Positions 25,850-38,800 of a stretch of DNA of 64,000 bases are shown here, piece by piece. The notes under the pieces were generated by a model. That model made no database searches, was not told where the DNA came from, and saw only the letters and a program-made list of their open reading frames with translations. Position numbers and translations under genes: made by a program. The stretch's first letter is position 1, and the number at the start of each line of letters is the position of its first letter. The DNA is from Letharia columbiana (taxonomy: Eukaryota > Ascomycota > Lecanoromycetes > Lecanorales > Parmeliaceae), in contig NW_023501041.1 in the NCBI RefSeq assembly GCF_014066305.1, positions 1,178,001 through 1,242,000 of the forward strand, written 5' to 3'.

Positions 25850-26270
25850 AGAGTTTAATATTTAATTTTTAAATATAAATTTTTAAAGTAATTAAAATTT
25901 AAAGTTTAAGTTAAAATTAAAATTAAAGTAAAAAGTTTAAAGTTTTAAAGTTTAGTTATAAAGTAGTTTTAAGTTAAATTAAAGTTTAAAGTTTAAAGTT
26001 AATTAGTTTAAGTTTAAAGTAATTAAAGTAAAGTTTAATTAATAGTTAAAGTAAGTTTAGGTTAAATAATTAAAGTAAGTTTAAGCTAATAGTAATTAAA
26101 GTAAGTTAAAAAGTAAAGTTAAAAAGTTAAATAATTAAAGTAAGTTAAATAATTAAAGTAAATTTAATATTAGATAATTAAAATAAAGTTCGAATTAAAT
26201 AGTTAAAGTAAATTTAGCATTAAATAATTAAAGTAAAGTTAAAGTAAGTTTAGCGCCGAATAATAAAAGT
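25850..26270. repeat. Degenerate tandem array in the Copia A 3' UTR
   Basis: Runs of AAAGTAAAGTTTAA/AATTAAAGTAAGTTTA-type units of roughly 25-30 bp. The equivalent arrays in other copies are at 57080-57470 (reverse orientation) and, much shorter and less mutated, at about 17930-18010. It is therefore a structural part of this Copia family's 3' UTR that varies in length between copies. Confidence 0.6.
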
Positions 26271-29200
26271 AAAAAATCGAAATCTAAAAACGACTATATT
26301 AAACCCCAAATTCCACTTTTTATCAAAAAACGGTTTTTCGAAAATTTTATTTTTAGGCCATCTAATATATATTAAAAATCGATCGATTTAAGACCGAAGG
26401 ATATTCGTAGAAATAACTAAATAAAATAATTAAAAGAAATTCTTTATTCTATATATTACGATCGGCTATAAGGCTTTTATAAGGTTATTTTAGATATCTA
26501 ATTTTTAGTAATAGTAGCTAATAGTAATAGTAATATAGATAAGAGTATTTTAAAAGAGCTTTAAAGATTTAATAGCGATAGCGGTAATAGCGCTAAAGAA
26601 ATAGCTATTTCGATATAAAATAGCGAGTTTATAGAGTATTAAGTCTAAGGCTCGACGGGCGGTTTAAATAAATTATTTAAACTACGAAGATTAATAAAAT
26701 AATTAATAAAATAGCTTCTCTAAATAAATAATACTATAAACGATATTTTAGTCTAATTAATATATAAAACTTCTTAAATTTATTCTTAAATAGTACTTTA
26801 ATAAGTTTATCGACTATCTATTATTTAATAGAAATATATTTAAAAGTAATAATATTAGTAATAACTTATTTTTATATATAATAATATTAAATATCAATAT
26901 ACTTAATATATATATAAAATTAAGAATTTTTAATAAGAACTATAATACTTTAATTATTATAGTAGATAATAATAGTCTATATATACTTAGCGCTAAAATT
27001 AAATTAATTAAAAAGTTTATATAATTAAATTATCTTTTTAATAGCTTATATCTAATTAATATATTTAATCTTATAAAAGAATAGCGTTATAATAGACTAT
27101 TATTTCGATAATTAATTAATAATAATATTATTTATATTAAAGATATAATTAGAGATAAAATATTAAGTATTTTAATTATTTATTTAGTTCGCGTTTATAT
27201 AGCTAGTAAATAATTTTAGATCTCCTCTAAATATTAATTATTAGTTTTTAATATTATTTAAATATCAAAAGATACGCTTAATAGCCTTTTAATAGAATTT
27301 ATTTAAATTTAAAATATATCTAGAGATTATTAAAATAGCGAATATAATATTAAATTAAATATCTAATATTATATATATAAATAATTTTATAATTAATTAA
27401 TAGATATAGCGAGATTAATTAATAGAGATAAAATTATCTTTAATAATATAAAATTTATTATTATTAATAGAAGTAAGCGATAGCGTAAAGCTTAATATAT
27501 TATATTTCTTTAGAAATTTCTTAATATAATCTTTTTAGCTAAGGCGTAGAATTCGATTAATATAATTTTTAATAATTATTATATTAAGATAATAGATATA
27601 AGATTTTAAATTAATTATTTTAAACTTCTTATTAAGCTTATTCTTAATATTTTATATTTTAATTTTATTAAAATTTATAAATAGAATATTATTTATATAA
27701 ATAGCGATAATAATAATATTATTAATAAATATAGAGAGATTAATAGTAATAGATTTAAAACTTAATTTCTTTAAATAGATTATAAGAATATTATATTAAA
27801 CTTTAGAGAATTACTTTAAATCGTAAAATACCTTAATAAGCTTATATATCTTATTCTTTTAATCTTTAATCTTAAAGCTAGTAAGTTAAATAATATAAAT
27901 TATCTTCTTAATATCGTTATATAGAAAGATAATTTTAATATTTATTTATTTAAGCTTTTAATTTAAGATAATTATTAATATAAAGATTACTTTATAATTT
28001 ATAAACTTAATAATAAAAGCGAAGATTTTATTAAAGTTAATTTCTTTTTATTATTTAAAATCGCGAATAATTTAGCGAGCTTTATATTATATAATCTTCT
28101 TTATAAGATTACGCTTAAGCTTATAAATCTATTAATCTTTTAAAATATATATATTTAATAAAAGATTTATTAGAGTTTAAGTCTTATTAATAATAAGCGA
28201 GTTAACTTCTTTTTTTATAATAATTTTCTAATATATCTTATAATAAGAGTTTAATATAATCTTTTTATAGATTTAAGATTTATAGAATTTAAAAGAAAAG
28301 GCTTTTATTAATAGCGCTAGAGGATTTAAAGAAAATTCTTTATATACTCTTAAGATATCGAATAAATAATTTATCGTTAAAATTAAGTTATAATTACTTA
28401 TAAAGCGAGTAATAAATTTAAAAGACGTCGTTATAGAGGCTATAGAGAGAGTTTTATTACTAAATATATTAGATAATTACTCTTTTAAAGACTTTAAGTT
28501 AGCTAAGACTATTAATTAAGCTCTTTTAAAAATTTAAATAAAATTAAATAAGTTATTAACTTTATCTTTAACGAAAGTTACTTATCTCTTTTAGCGATTA
28601 TTCTCTAAAATTATAGATAAAGAGAGAAGATAACTTTTAAGATAATTAATAATTTTAATAAGTCGACGATTATTACGATAGACTATCATTTTAATATTAT
28701 TATATATATTCTTCTCTAAAATAAAGAATATAGACTTAAAAGAAATATTATTAAATTACTTAATATTCGAGATAATAGTAATTTTATTACTATTTAAGAG
28801 TATATAATAAAAATAATCTTAATAGTTTATAAGTTATCTCTTAATTATATAATTTTAATACTTTTTTTAATTAATAACTTTAAATATAATTTAATAAAAG
28901 TCTATTTATTTAATAATATATAGATAAGAAATATTAAAAGAGAAATTAATATAAATCTTAAAAGAAGTAATATCTTATTTAATTACGAGTTAATAATTAT
29001 ATAAATAATTTTTAATATAAATAAACTCGATTTAATACTTCTATAATAGATCGCTTTTCTTAAATATTACGCTAGTTTTACGCTAAATAATAATATCTAA
29101 TTATTTAAATTTATTATTTATTTAAAGATTTTTTAATATAATATCTTTTTAGATAATTTCTCTAAATAGATAAAAGGCTTTTATTTTATAATTCTAATAT

Positions 29201-32200
29201 TTTATATTATAATTAAAGCGAAGGCGAGTATAATAATAATTATTATATTTTATATTATCGAGAAAAAGCTTAAATATAATAAAAATAAACTCGTTAGATT
29301 TATTTAATAGAAGATAGATATTAAAGCGTAAAGTAAAATTATTTAAAAAGATAATTATAAATATATAGTTATTATAAAAAATATTAAATAATCTCTAGAG
29401 ATCGATATAAATTAAGTTATTCTCTTATCTTTTAAAAATAATATAGTATTTATAAAACTTTATTTTAAGATTAACTATAAAATATAACTTATAAATATTA
29501 TTAAAAGAAGATTTAAAAAGATTTATTTTAATATATATTTTAATTATCTTTTTAACGTTCTAAGTATCTAAATAATTTATATAGATATATTATATATATA
29601 AAATCTTTTTATAAATTTAAGACTTTTATTAATTAAAGGGCTTTATAGACTTAATAAGAAATTTATTATAAGTAAGAATTTCTTTATTAATAACGATTAA
29701 GGCTAGAGAAATATCTTTTTAAATATTAAGCGTATAAAGATAACTTTAAATATATTTAAAGAAAAACTACTATTTTTTTATAAAAAGATTATCGAAAATA
29801 AAAGAAAGCGAGTATTATTACTTTTTTAATTATCTCTTAAAAATAAGATTAAAATTATATTTAGATATATATTAGATATTATTAAGAGTTTAAATATACT
29901 TAATATTTTTTATTTTATATTTAAGATTAATATTATTAAAGTCGAAAGTTATATAATTATTATCGACGAGTTTATTAATAAAATAAGATTTTTAAAATCT
30001 AGAGAAGATTTTAAAGATTAAGAAATTATAAATAATATATTAAGTATATATATAATTATAAAGTTAAAGAGAGAATATTATTATTATAATAAAAAGTATA
30101 ATAATAAAAACTCTATTTAAGAATTTAATCTTAAAAGATTTATAAATTTTATTATTTAAGATTTAAAAATTAATAATAAATATAATAGCGATATAAGTAA
30201 TAAAATAGCGCGCTATTATAGATTAAATAATTATAATAATTACTTTAACGCTAAAAGATTAATTCTTCTCTTTTTTAAACTTTTCGAGTTTAGATTTAAT
30301 ATTAATATTATTATCTTCTTAATTATCTCTTCTATCTTAATTATTATAACTATTATAATCTCTATTTTTAAAGACTTAAGATTCTTCGCGAACGCGCTTA
30401 CACTTTAGCTATTCGAGATACTTTTTAATAAAATAAAAATCTTTATTATAAATAATATAATACTTATAAATCTATATTTAGATATAAGAGTTACTAGAAT
30501 TAATATTATTTTAAATATAATATTTAATTAATATAAGCGCTATAGAAATAAAAATATAAATATTTATTTCGATATAGATAGTTATTATATAAGTATTAAA
30601 GGACTTAGCGAAGATAGTAGAATTAGAGATAATATTAAGTTATTATATTCTAATATAAACTAGCGTAAATTTAAAAGATCTATTTTTATTATAAAGGTTA
30701 TAATTCTAATTATAAATCTCGCGATACTAAGTATACTAGCTATCTAGACTCTTATAAAAGTAATAAATCTTTTAATTCTTATTAATAATAAAGGGAAATT
30801 TCTTAAATAAGCTATTAACTTCTTATAATAGACTTATAAATTAATTAATATAAGCTTATAACTTATTTTCGTAGATAATAAGAGTAAGAGACTTTAGTCT
30901 TTAAATAATAAAGCTAAAAATATCTAATTTACGAGACTTATATTCTTTTAAATTCTTTTAGATAATTATAGCGTTAATATAGCTTTTAATAAGATTACGC
31001 GAGTTATTTTTATAGCGAGTTTTTATTATAATATAAAGTTTATAATATACTTTAATTTATATTACGATATCTACGTCGATAATAGTTTTAAAAATATTTC
31101 TTATAAATCACTAATCGATTATAGTCCTTACGATAACCGCTAAATAAAAAATTAATTAAATAATATTAATTTTAATATAGTATTAGAGGTCTAATAATAC
31201 GAAGAAATTCTATATATCTCGCTTTTATTTATAATAATTAAAAGTATTTTTAAGTATAGGAATTTAATAAAGTTAGCTTAAATTAATTAAAAGTTTAATA
31301 TTAATATATTTAGATATAATGCTATTTATAAAAGGATTAGTCTAATTTTTAAGGCTTAATAGAGTATTTTAATTGCTTAATAGAGTAGATAAGATAGATA
31401 ACGCCGATAAAACTGGCTTTACTATAAACTCGAAGAGCTCTTTATTTAAGATTAGCTTTAGTAGTAATTTAAAAATAAATTAACTCGATATAATAATAGA
31501 ATTAACGCGAGAAATTAGAGTATACTCGCTATTAATATTATTTATATCTAAAATATTTATAATTATTTAAAGCGTATAGAGGAAGTTCTGTTAAGCTTTA
31601 AAATTAATTTAATATAACTTAAAGCGTTATTTAGAAAGAAATCTTATATTATAATTTATAATATAATTAATAATATTTTAAAGAGATAAACTTTAATTTA
31701 TAGATATTAGAGGGAAATATAATATAAATATATAAAATCTTTATAAAAAATTATTATTCTTTATACTTAAGAGGGGATTTAATTAAATTTTATCTCTTAT
31801 ATTATTATCGTAATTATCTTAATCGCTTTCTATTATATTTATAATATAATATCTTCTACTAATTAGCTCTTCTATTAAAGAAATTAATTAAAATCGAATA
31901 TAAGATTACTCGTAATTTTACTTTACTCGCTTATTAAAACTAATTAAAGCTTCTTTATAAGATTACTTTATTTATATAAATATAGAGAATAATTATTCTT
32001 TAATTACTACGATAGAGAATAATTTCTCTTTACGTATTAATATATTAAATATATAAGATATAGATTATTTTCTCTTTTAGTATTACGTTATTATCTTAAA
32101 TTATATTTTAATCTTTATTATAAAAATTATATAATAAGATATTAGAGTTTAACTATTTATTATTAACTTTTAATATAATAAAGTATAAAAATAAAAATAT

Positions 32201-32689
32201 ATCATTTTTTATCTTTAGCGTATTCTACTTAATATAGGGAAACTAGTAATATTCTAGCGGTTATAATAATTATATAACGAAAAAGTATAAGCGTATAATA
32301 TTCTATTTCGGCGTATAAGCTTTAATATTATACGATTAAATATAGTATATCTTAACTTATCCTAAATTATCTTATATAAAAAATAATAAGAGAGTTTATA
32401 TATTAAATTATTAATATAATATATTAGCATATTAATAATTTCGATATAACTCCTTTTACTCGCTATCTCTATTCTTCTAATTAAAAGTATATTTAATATA
32501 TATTATTTAGCTAGAATAATTATCTTAAAATAAGAAATATCTATATTACGAAGATTAATAAAAGAGGTTCTCCGCGGTTATAACTACTATTATTTAATAA
32601 ATATTAATATAATAAATACGCTAAAAGTAGTTATAGCTATAATAGATAATAGATAGATTATAAAATAATTAAAATAGTTATCGGGCAGA

Positions 32690-32705
32690 GTTCGGGCTTA
32701 TAACC
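32690..32705 (-). promoter_or_regulatory. Primer binding site of A2 (half-tRNA-iMet type)
   Basis: On the minus strand GGTTATAAGCCCGAAC follows the LTR immediately. It closely matches the complement of the anticodon stem-loop region of initiator tRNA-Met, the primer type established for Copia and Ty5-like elements. This fixes the transcription direction of the element as minus. Confidence 0.65.
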
Positions 32706-32856
32706 TATCAAAATATGAGGTAGAACACTTAGTTATATTAACTAGAGAGTTCTATAGAAGGAAAGAGCGACTAGATACGGACACACTAAGGCGTATCACG
32801 TGACCATGTCACGTGATCGCCAAGACGCCAAGAGTCACGTGATCCGAATTCCAACA
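32706..32856 (-). repeat. LTR of A2, high-coordinate (5' LTR), almost RIP-free
   Basis: 151 bp, from TATCAAAATATGAGG to ATTCCAACA. It contains three CACGTGA-type boxes (about 32798, 32813 and 32834) and the GAGCGACTAGATA core. It keeps normal CA/TG content although the element body beside it is destroyed. Confidence 0.75.
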
Positions 32857-35070
32857 AAAACTATATCGTCGTTCGCGAAGAAGCTTATATTTTAACGTAT
32901 TAAAGATGAATATTTATTTTTAGATATTCTAGATATTATCGCGAAGGGTTATTTTAAAAATTCGTTAACTCTTATAAATATCGAGTATATAACTATAGAA
33001 AATAGCTTATTTATTTTTAATACTAAAGAATACTTTTAGAAGTATTAATTAATTAATTAGATTATTATAATTAATTATAATTTTAAAATATTATATAACT
33101 TTATAACTATTACTCGAGGTCTTAATTAATTAATTAATATAAAGTCTTAGCTATAGCTAATATAATATACGAAAGACTTAAATTAGAATAATATTATTTA
33201 TTAATTATTTATAGAGGATATTATTAGAGAGTTTAATAAATAATAAAAATACTTTAATAATCTCAATTATTAATATAAAGATTTAAAGAATTTTTATAAT
33301 TTTCTAGAGATTAAATAGTAAGAGAAGTATATAATATTTTAAATATTAGATATAACACTTTCTTAATAACTATAATTCTAATAATCTTTAACTATTAAGA
33401 CTCTTATTCTATTTTATACTAATCTAAATATATATAAATATATACTTATAGATATAATAGATCTTAATAAGATCTAAATTTTTATAGGATAATTATTATA
33501 GATAGATGCTATTATAAAAAACTTCTATTCTTTAAATATCCTTTTATTACGCTATATAAAGCTTTCTCTATATAAAGTTTACTTATCTACTTTATCTAAT
33601 ACTTTTTATTAAAGCCTTCTATAAATAATACTCTTAAAGTCTTTTATAAATATATTATTAAAGCTTATTAATAGCTACTATCTAGCTATAAAAGATACGC
33701 GTTAATTAATTAATTAAGAAAAGATCTTATATTAACTTTATATTAATTATTATATTAAAATATCTTATTATATAATAGATTAGAACTATTAAGCTTATTA
33801 CGCTTAAGGTCTTTATAATTTATAAATATTATAATAATGAAAAACGCTATAATTTAGTCGCTAGCGAGAAGATTATTTAGAATAAGCTTATTAAGACGTA
33901 TTTAGTATTTAATAAAAAGAAGTAAAATTCGAGAATAATTATAATTATCAATTATAGTATATTCTTAAATTAATATAGACCTTAAACTTTATAAAGCTAT
34001 TATATTAATCGATAATATATATTTAAAATTAAGATAAATAAGATAAAGATGAAGTTAAATTCGAACTAGAAGAATAATCTTAAGAATTACTTCGATATTG
34101 CTATTTTAAATAAAGTTTATCTAATTAAGTCTTTTATAGTTAAAGGCGCTATAAGCATAATCTAGCTTAATATTAATTTTTATATTCTTATAATTATATT
34201 CTCTATATCTAACGAAATCGCAGATTAAATTAATTATATATCGTTTATTAAATATAAAAAAATAGATTATTAATAAAAATCGAAATAGCTAAAAAAGCTT
34301 AATTTTGCGAAGAACTAAAATCTATTTAATCTCGTAGATAATTATTTAATAATTAAGTTATATATTACTTTTAAAACTATAAAAAACTAGATTTTCGTAT
34401 TAAAAGTTAATTTTATTATAAAAAATACTTATTTAATATAAATTTAAAAGAAATTTTTTATTTAATATATAATATAATATTTAGTTTAATTTTATTTTAT
34501 ATCGAATTTAGTATTAAAGAAACTTTATTAATTAATAAAGCTATTATAATTAATTATATATATAATAATTAAGAGAAGAAGAAATATCGCGAAATAAAGG
34601 ATTAGTTTATAGATAAATTTATTATTATTAAATTAGAATTTATATAATAGAGAAAGTCTAAGTAATCGTTAATTATATATTATTAACTCTCTATAAGTAT
34701 TATATAATTAAAATTTTCTTTTATTAATTAAAAATTCGATTTAAAGATAATTAATATTAAATTCGTTTTAAGAAATAAGATATACTTCGTTAATTAATTT
34801 TATTAAATAATTAATAATATAGTAGATCTAGACGAGTTTAAAAAATTACTATTTATATTTTATAGCGGTAGATTTAAGATTAGAGTTTTATTTTATAATA
34901 TTCGAAGTTAGATAAATCTCTATCTACTTATTTTTATTAAAGACTTCTACTTATCTTTATATAAAGTTTCTTATATATTACTTATTTATTAGCTTGTTAA
35001 AAATTTTAATAAATATATATAATTAATATAAAATCTTTTATAGAAGTTATTTATTAATATTATCGATAGT
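32857..35070. mobile_element. Unassigned degraded sequence E, part 1
   Basis: AT-rich, no surviving frame. The sequence is interrupted at 35070 by the Gypsy element with duplication ATAGT and resumes at 42314. Decayed coding character is visible (for example the plus strand 33040-33300), but I could not identify the family. Confidence 0.5.
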
Positions 35071-35242
35071 TGTTATAATAGCATAAGATCCTTAGAAATC
35101 TCATTCCTAAGAAAGACGTTTCTTGAGTGGTAAAAAGATGATCCTTCTCCTATGGAGTCTGGTTGCCTAAATACATCTTAATGCCAAGCCATGCCAAGCC
35201 ATTTCACTAGCTCCTGCCAAGTATCAAGCATAATCCATAACA
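35071..35242 (-). repeat. LTR of D, low-coordinate (3' LTR), RIP-free
   Basis: 172 bp, TGTTATAATAGC...ATCCATAACA, with TG...CA ends. It differs from the partner at 42137 mainly by C>T and G>A changes in the partner. A tandem GCCAAGCCAT repeat near 35192-35208 is intact here and mutated in the partner. Confidence 0.85.
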
Positions 35243-35666
35243 TATGCCGACAAGAAAGAGAAAGGTAGCGTCCTCGCTGCAAGCAAAGAAACTCATTTCT
35301 TCAAAGAAACTCATTGCTTCAAGCAAAGAACGGCCTTTCTTTCACAGAACAAACTTCCTCCCTTCCCGTAGCAAGATCCTACTTCGTAGAAGAAACCCTT
35401 TCCAGCAAGAATGGTCGAAAGACGTTTCACTGAGTAAGAAGTCGTATACTACGGCGGGTAGCGGAAGGATTTGGTAGCGAGGTGGGCGGTGGTGTAAGTA
35501 AAGGCGGATTTGTGGGAATCGTTTAAACCGGTGATAGGGAAGCCTTTCGAGGACGGCCTGGCTTCCTAGCAGCAGGATTCCCGCCAGCGTCAGCTTTAGG
35601 AGATTTCTTGGCCGGTGCTTCGCTTATTAGAGTAAGTGCTTTCTTAGCCGGTATTTGTGTAGCAGG
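35243..35666 (-). other. RIP-free 3' untranslated part of D
   Basis: 424 bp of balanced-composition DNA between the LTR and the chromodomain frame. A 77-codon plus-strand frame (35244-35477) is open but has a Lys/Arg/Ser-rich composition typical of chance frames and runs against the element's direction, so I do not call it a gene. A short AGGAAGCC-containing block near 35540-35620 shows some internal repetition (TTCTTAGCCGG/TTCTTGGCCGG). Confidence 0.5.
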
Positions 35667-35894
35667 CTACTTCTTTTCTCGACGATTTCTTGTGGGATCA
35701 GCAGAAATTCGAGCGTCGCATTCTGCTATTAGATCCTTTACTCCCGAGAGGGCATATAGTAGATACCAAGCATTATACTCCTTACCACTATCCTTCCAAT
35801 ATACCAGATACTTAATATTCCTTCCAATTCCCCATCTATCACTTAGCTTCTCGATTTCGAATAGTGGGAATCTAGCAGTAAGGTCTAAATCCAC
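35667..35894 (-). pseudogene. Chromodomain remnant, C-terminus of D polyprotein
   Basis: A 75-codon open frame running toward the element's 3' LTR and ending in a normal stop. The segment FEIEKLSDRWG, then IKYLVYWKDSGKEYNAW, then VKDLIAECDAR follows the chromodomain pattern: an aromatic-E-x-I-L start, a YLVKWKG-like strand, the W of the WEP motif, and a C-terminal helix with L-I-x-x-[CY]. In chromoviruses this domain tethers integrase to modified chromatin and steers integration to heterochromatin. The frame has no ATG of its own and is preceded directly by an in-frame TAG of RIP type, so it is the surviving tail of a broken integrase, not an independent gene. The P of WEP is absent. It is the best-preserved coding segment in the AT-rich block. 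Confidence 0.6.
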
Positions 35895-38800
35895 CTAGTT
35901 TTCCCCTTCTTCTTTTACTAATAGTAACGAATGTGGTTTCCTATAGTAAGGATCTTCAGACTAGTCTAAAGTAAATTCTAATTAGACTATAAATATTATA
36001 GAATAAATATATATAATATCCGAAAGATTCAATCTATAGGTAAGATTTTCGACTTTCTCTAATATCTTAAATAGTCTAACTCTCTAATTAGAAAGCTTAA
36101 GATTAACGTCGAGAATAAAATAGCTATAATATAGTCTTAGATAAATTAATAACTTTTTACGAAGATTAATAGCTTTATAATTCTTATTATAGCGAGTTTT
36201 TATTATAATATTAACGAAAGTAATAATATTATTAGCTTTCTTATTTAATAAGATATAATTAATTAAGATTCTCTAATAATAAATCTATAAGTAATCTTAG
36301 AGTATCTTTTACTCGAAATTTATAAGCGATTTTATTTAATATAAATTCTATTAATATAACTAAGTTATTAAAATATACTTAAAGAAATAAAAGTACGCTT
36401 AACTAGTCGTTCATATTAATAATAAAATAAAATAATAAAATAATCTCGATAGTTTAATTCGTTTTTTTCGATTATCTATCTATTTAAAAGTAATAAATAA
36501 TCGAAGTTACTATAGTAATTTCGAGCTTCTTAAAAATAGTTTTCTAAAAGATACTTATAAACTTAATATTACGATCGCTAATTACGATAATAGAAATATT
36601 TCAATTATAAGATATTAGAATAACGAGTAAAGTATTTACTTAATCGATTATAATCTATTTATTAAATCTTAATATAAGAAGTTTTTTCTTTAAAAATTTA
36701 TAAATTACGATAAAAAGTATATTCTTATCTTCTTAGAAAGGAAGTATAACGATAAAATCTATTATTATAATATAAAATAGAATCGACGGCGTAGAAATTA
36801 GATTAAGCTCGCTATAAATAAAATATTATTTAATTTAATTAAGTTAATACTTAGAATAATACTTTAAATAAATTTAAAAATACTTTAATAAGCTCTTAAT
36901 ATAGATTAATAGCGAGATTCTAATATAAGTAATATAGAAATTAATATAAAAATTCTAATTATATACTAGCTAGAAAACTTCTTACTATATAAACTTAGAA
37001 ATATAGAATTATTATTTATTAATATAATTAAGTATAATATTATAAATAAGATTATTATATTTTCGAAAGCGAAGTAATTTCGAAAGATTAATCTCGAGCT
37101 ACTTAAGTAAGTTAAGAATCTTAATTTATTAAGAATCCTTATTATATACCTTAATAAGACGTTTCTTAAAACTATTATTTATTTCTATTAAAGTTATATA
37201 ATAGATTAAAATTCCTTTAAGCGATATTATCTATTTATATTTAATTTCTATAATATTATTATAAAGGCTTTTTAATATTACTTACTTTTTTTTAAAATCT
37301 ATATCTACTTAAAGTTTAAATAATATATCGAAATTAATATTTATCTTATTAGTCTTATAGCGTATAATAAGATTAAATTTTAATAAATATTAAAAAGTAT
37401 AAATTAGTCGAAGATTTAATTTATTAATAAAAGAAGTAGAAAGCGTAGTTTATTAAGTAATCTAAATTATAATAGAATAATCGATATAAATTACTATTAA
37501 TAATACTTCTAATACTTCGATTAAATACTTAATCTTATAAACTATTTAAATTATAATAATAACTTTAAATTCTATAAATTAAGAAATATATTCTATAATA
37601 ATAATTAATTTACTTAGAAATATTATAATTTATATATCTTCTCTAATAGAAATAAAGACTTTCTTTTCTTTTTATATATAATAAACTATAGTAATAAAAT
37701 CCTATACTTTAAAAGCATTAATATTAATATATAACTTCCGTTTTCGATCAAAATATATTAGAAAAAAGAGCGAGCGGAAAGTATCCTATATTTCTTAAAA
37801 GATAGAAATTTCTTCCCGAGTCGATTTGTAATATAGCTTTATAGAAGTTTACTTATAGGCGGGTTTAATAAATTACTTTTTAGAAGTAATAATAGTAAAT
37901 ATAGTAATTACTTCGGGTTAATCTAAAAAAGTAATTAACTTAATTATTATTACTTAAATAAGAAATATCTTATATTCTTATAACGACTAAGCACGCTACG
38001 TATAGCGAGAAATTAAGTTTTTTAGCTATTCTATTAAGTTAAGAAAGATTTTTAAGTTATAAAAACTTAATAAGAATCGAAATACGATAATCGCCTTAAT
38101 CTTTTCTTCTATTATAAATATATTAAGAGAATTAACGCGCTATTCTAATAGTATTATAAATAAGAATTTTAGAAAGAATTTTATTAGTATTAGAGAAGCA
38201 TATTTCTCTCGCAGTAGCTAAAATAGCTATCGAAGATAAAATTTATACTTCTAAAAGATTCTACTAAAGACGATAATATCGTCTCTAAAAGTATATATAA
38301 AAGTATAAAGTAAACGTAGTAGAGTATTAGTCTAACGTTATATATATAATAAAGATCTCTTATATTCTATAAATACTATACTAGATTCTTTCTAACCGCG
38401 ATAACTAATAATAATAAGTTTATATCTATTAGAGAGCTTTATACTAAATTAATAGAACTATACGACTTCGTTTATAGTAGAAATATAGATATATTCTACT
38501 ATTAATATAATAATATCTAATTATAAGAATAATAGATAGTTATTATCTTCTATTATAATATTAAATCCTTAAATATCAATAATAACTCTTCTCTTACGAT
38601 CTTATAGTATATCTTATTAAATTACGAAGTAAAGTCAGCTATAAGAAGTTAACTACGTAAAGAAGCGAAGCTTTTCTTACTACTATAGCTTATTAAAAAT
38701 AATATTAATTACTTCTTAATCTTTATAGTTAAAAAAATAAACCTTCGATAGCTTTACTTTAGAATCTAACTTTAATAAAATCAATATCTACTATTCTTCA

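Larger units (their letters stand above)
25605..32856 (-). mobile_element. Copia LTR retrotransposon A2 (minus strand, RIP-dead)
   Basis: LTRs are 25605-25735 (its start lost in the poly-A run) and 32706-32856, about 7.25 kb in all. The primer site next to the 32706 LTR is well preserved. On the minus strand the reverse transcriptase catalytic motif YVDD is legible as YINN near 27675-27690 (TATATAAATAGCGATAAT region on the plus strand). Its pol matches the plus-strand copy at 55114-57549, where RT sequence is still readable. The 3' UTR at 25850-26270 is a degenerate tandem array of AAAGTAAGTTTA-like units. Many stops make it inactive. The region 28.3-32.7 kb (gag, integrase) diverges from A1, so A1 and A2 may be sister subfamilies sharing LTRs. 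Confidence 0.7.

Noticed and set aside
35244..35477. 77-codon plus-strand frame directly after the D LTR
   Set aside because: It runs against the inferred direction of the element, is Lys/Arg/Ser-rich and has no recognisable domain. It is open mainly because this segment escaped RIP.
35608..35898. 96-codon plus-strand frame
   Set aside because: Antisense to the chromodomain frame, which has a recognisable fold pattern; this one does not.
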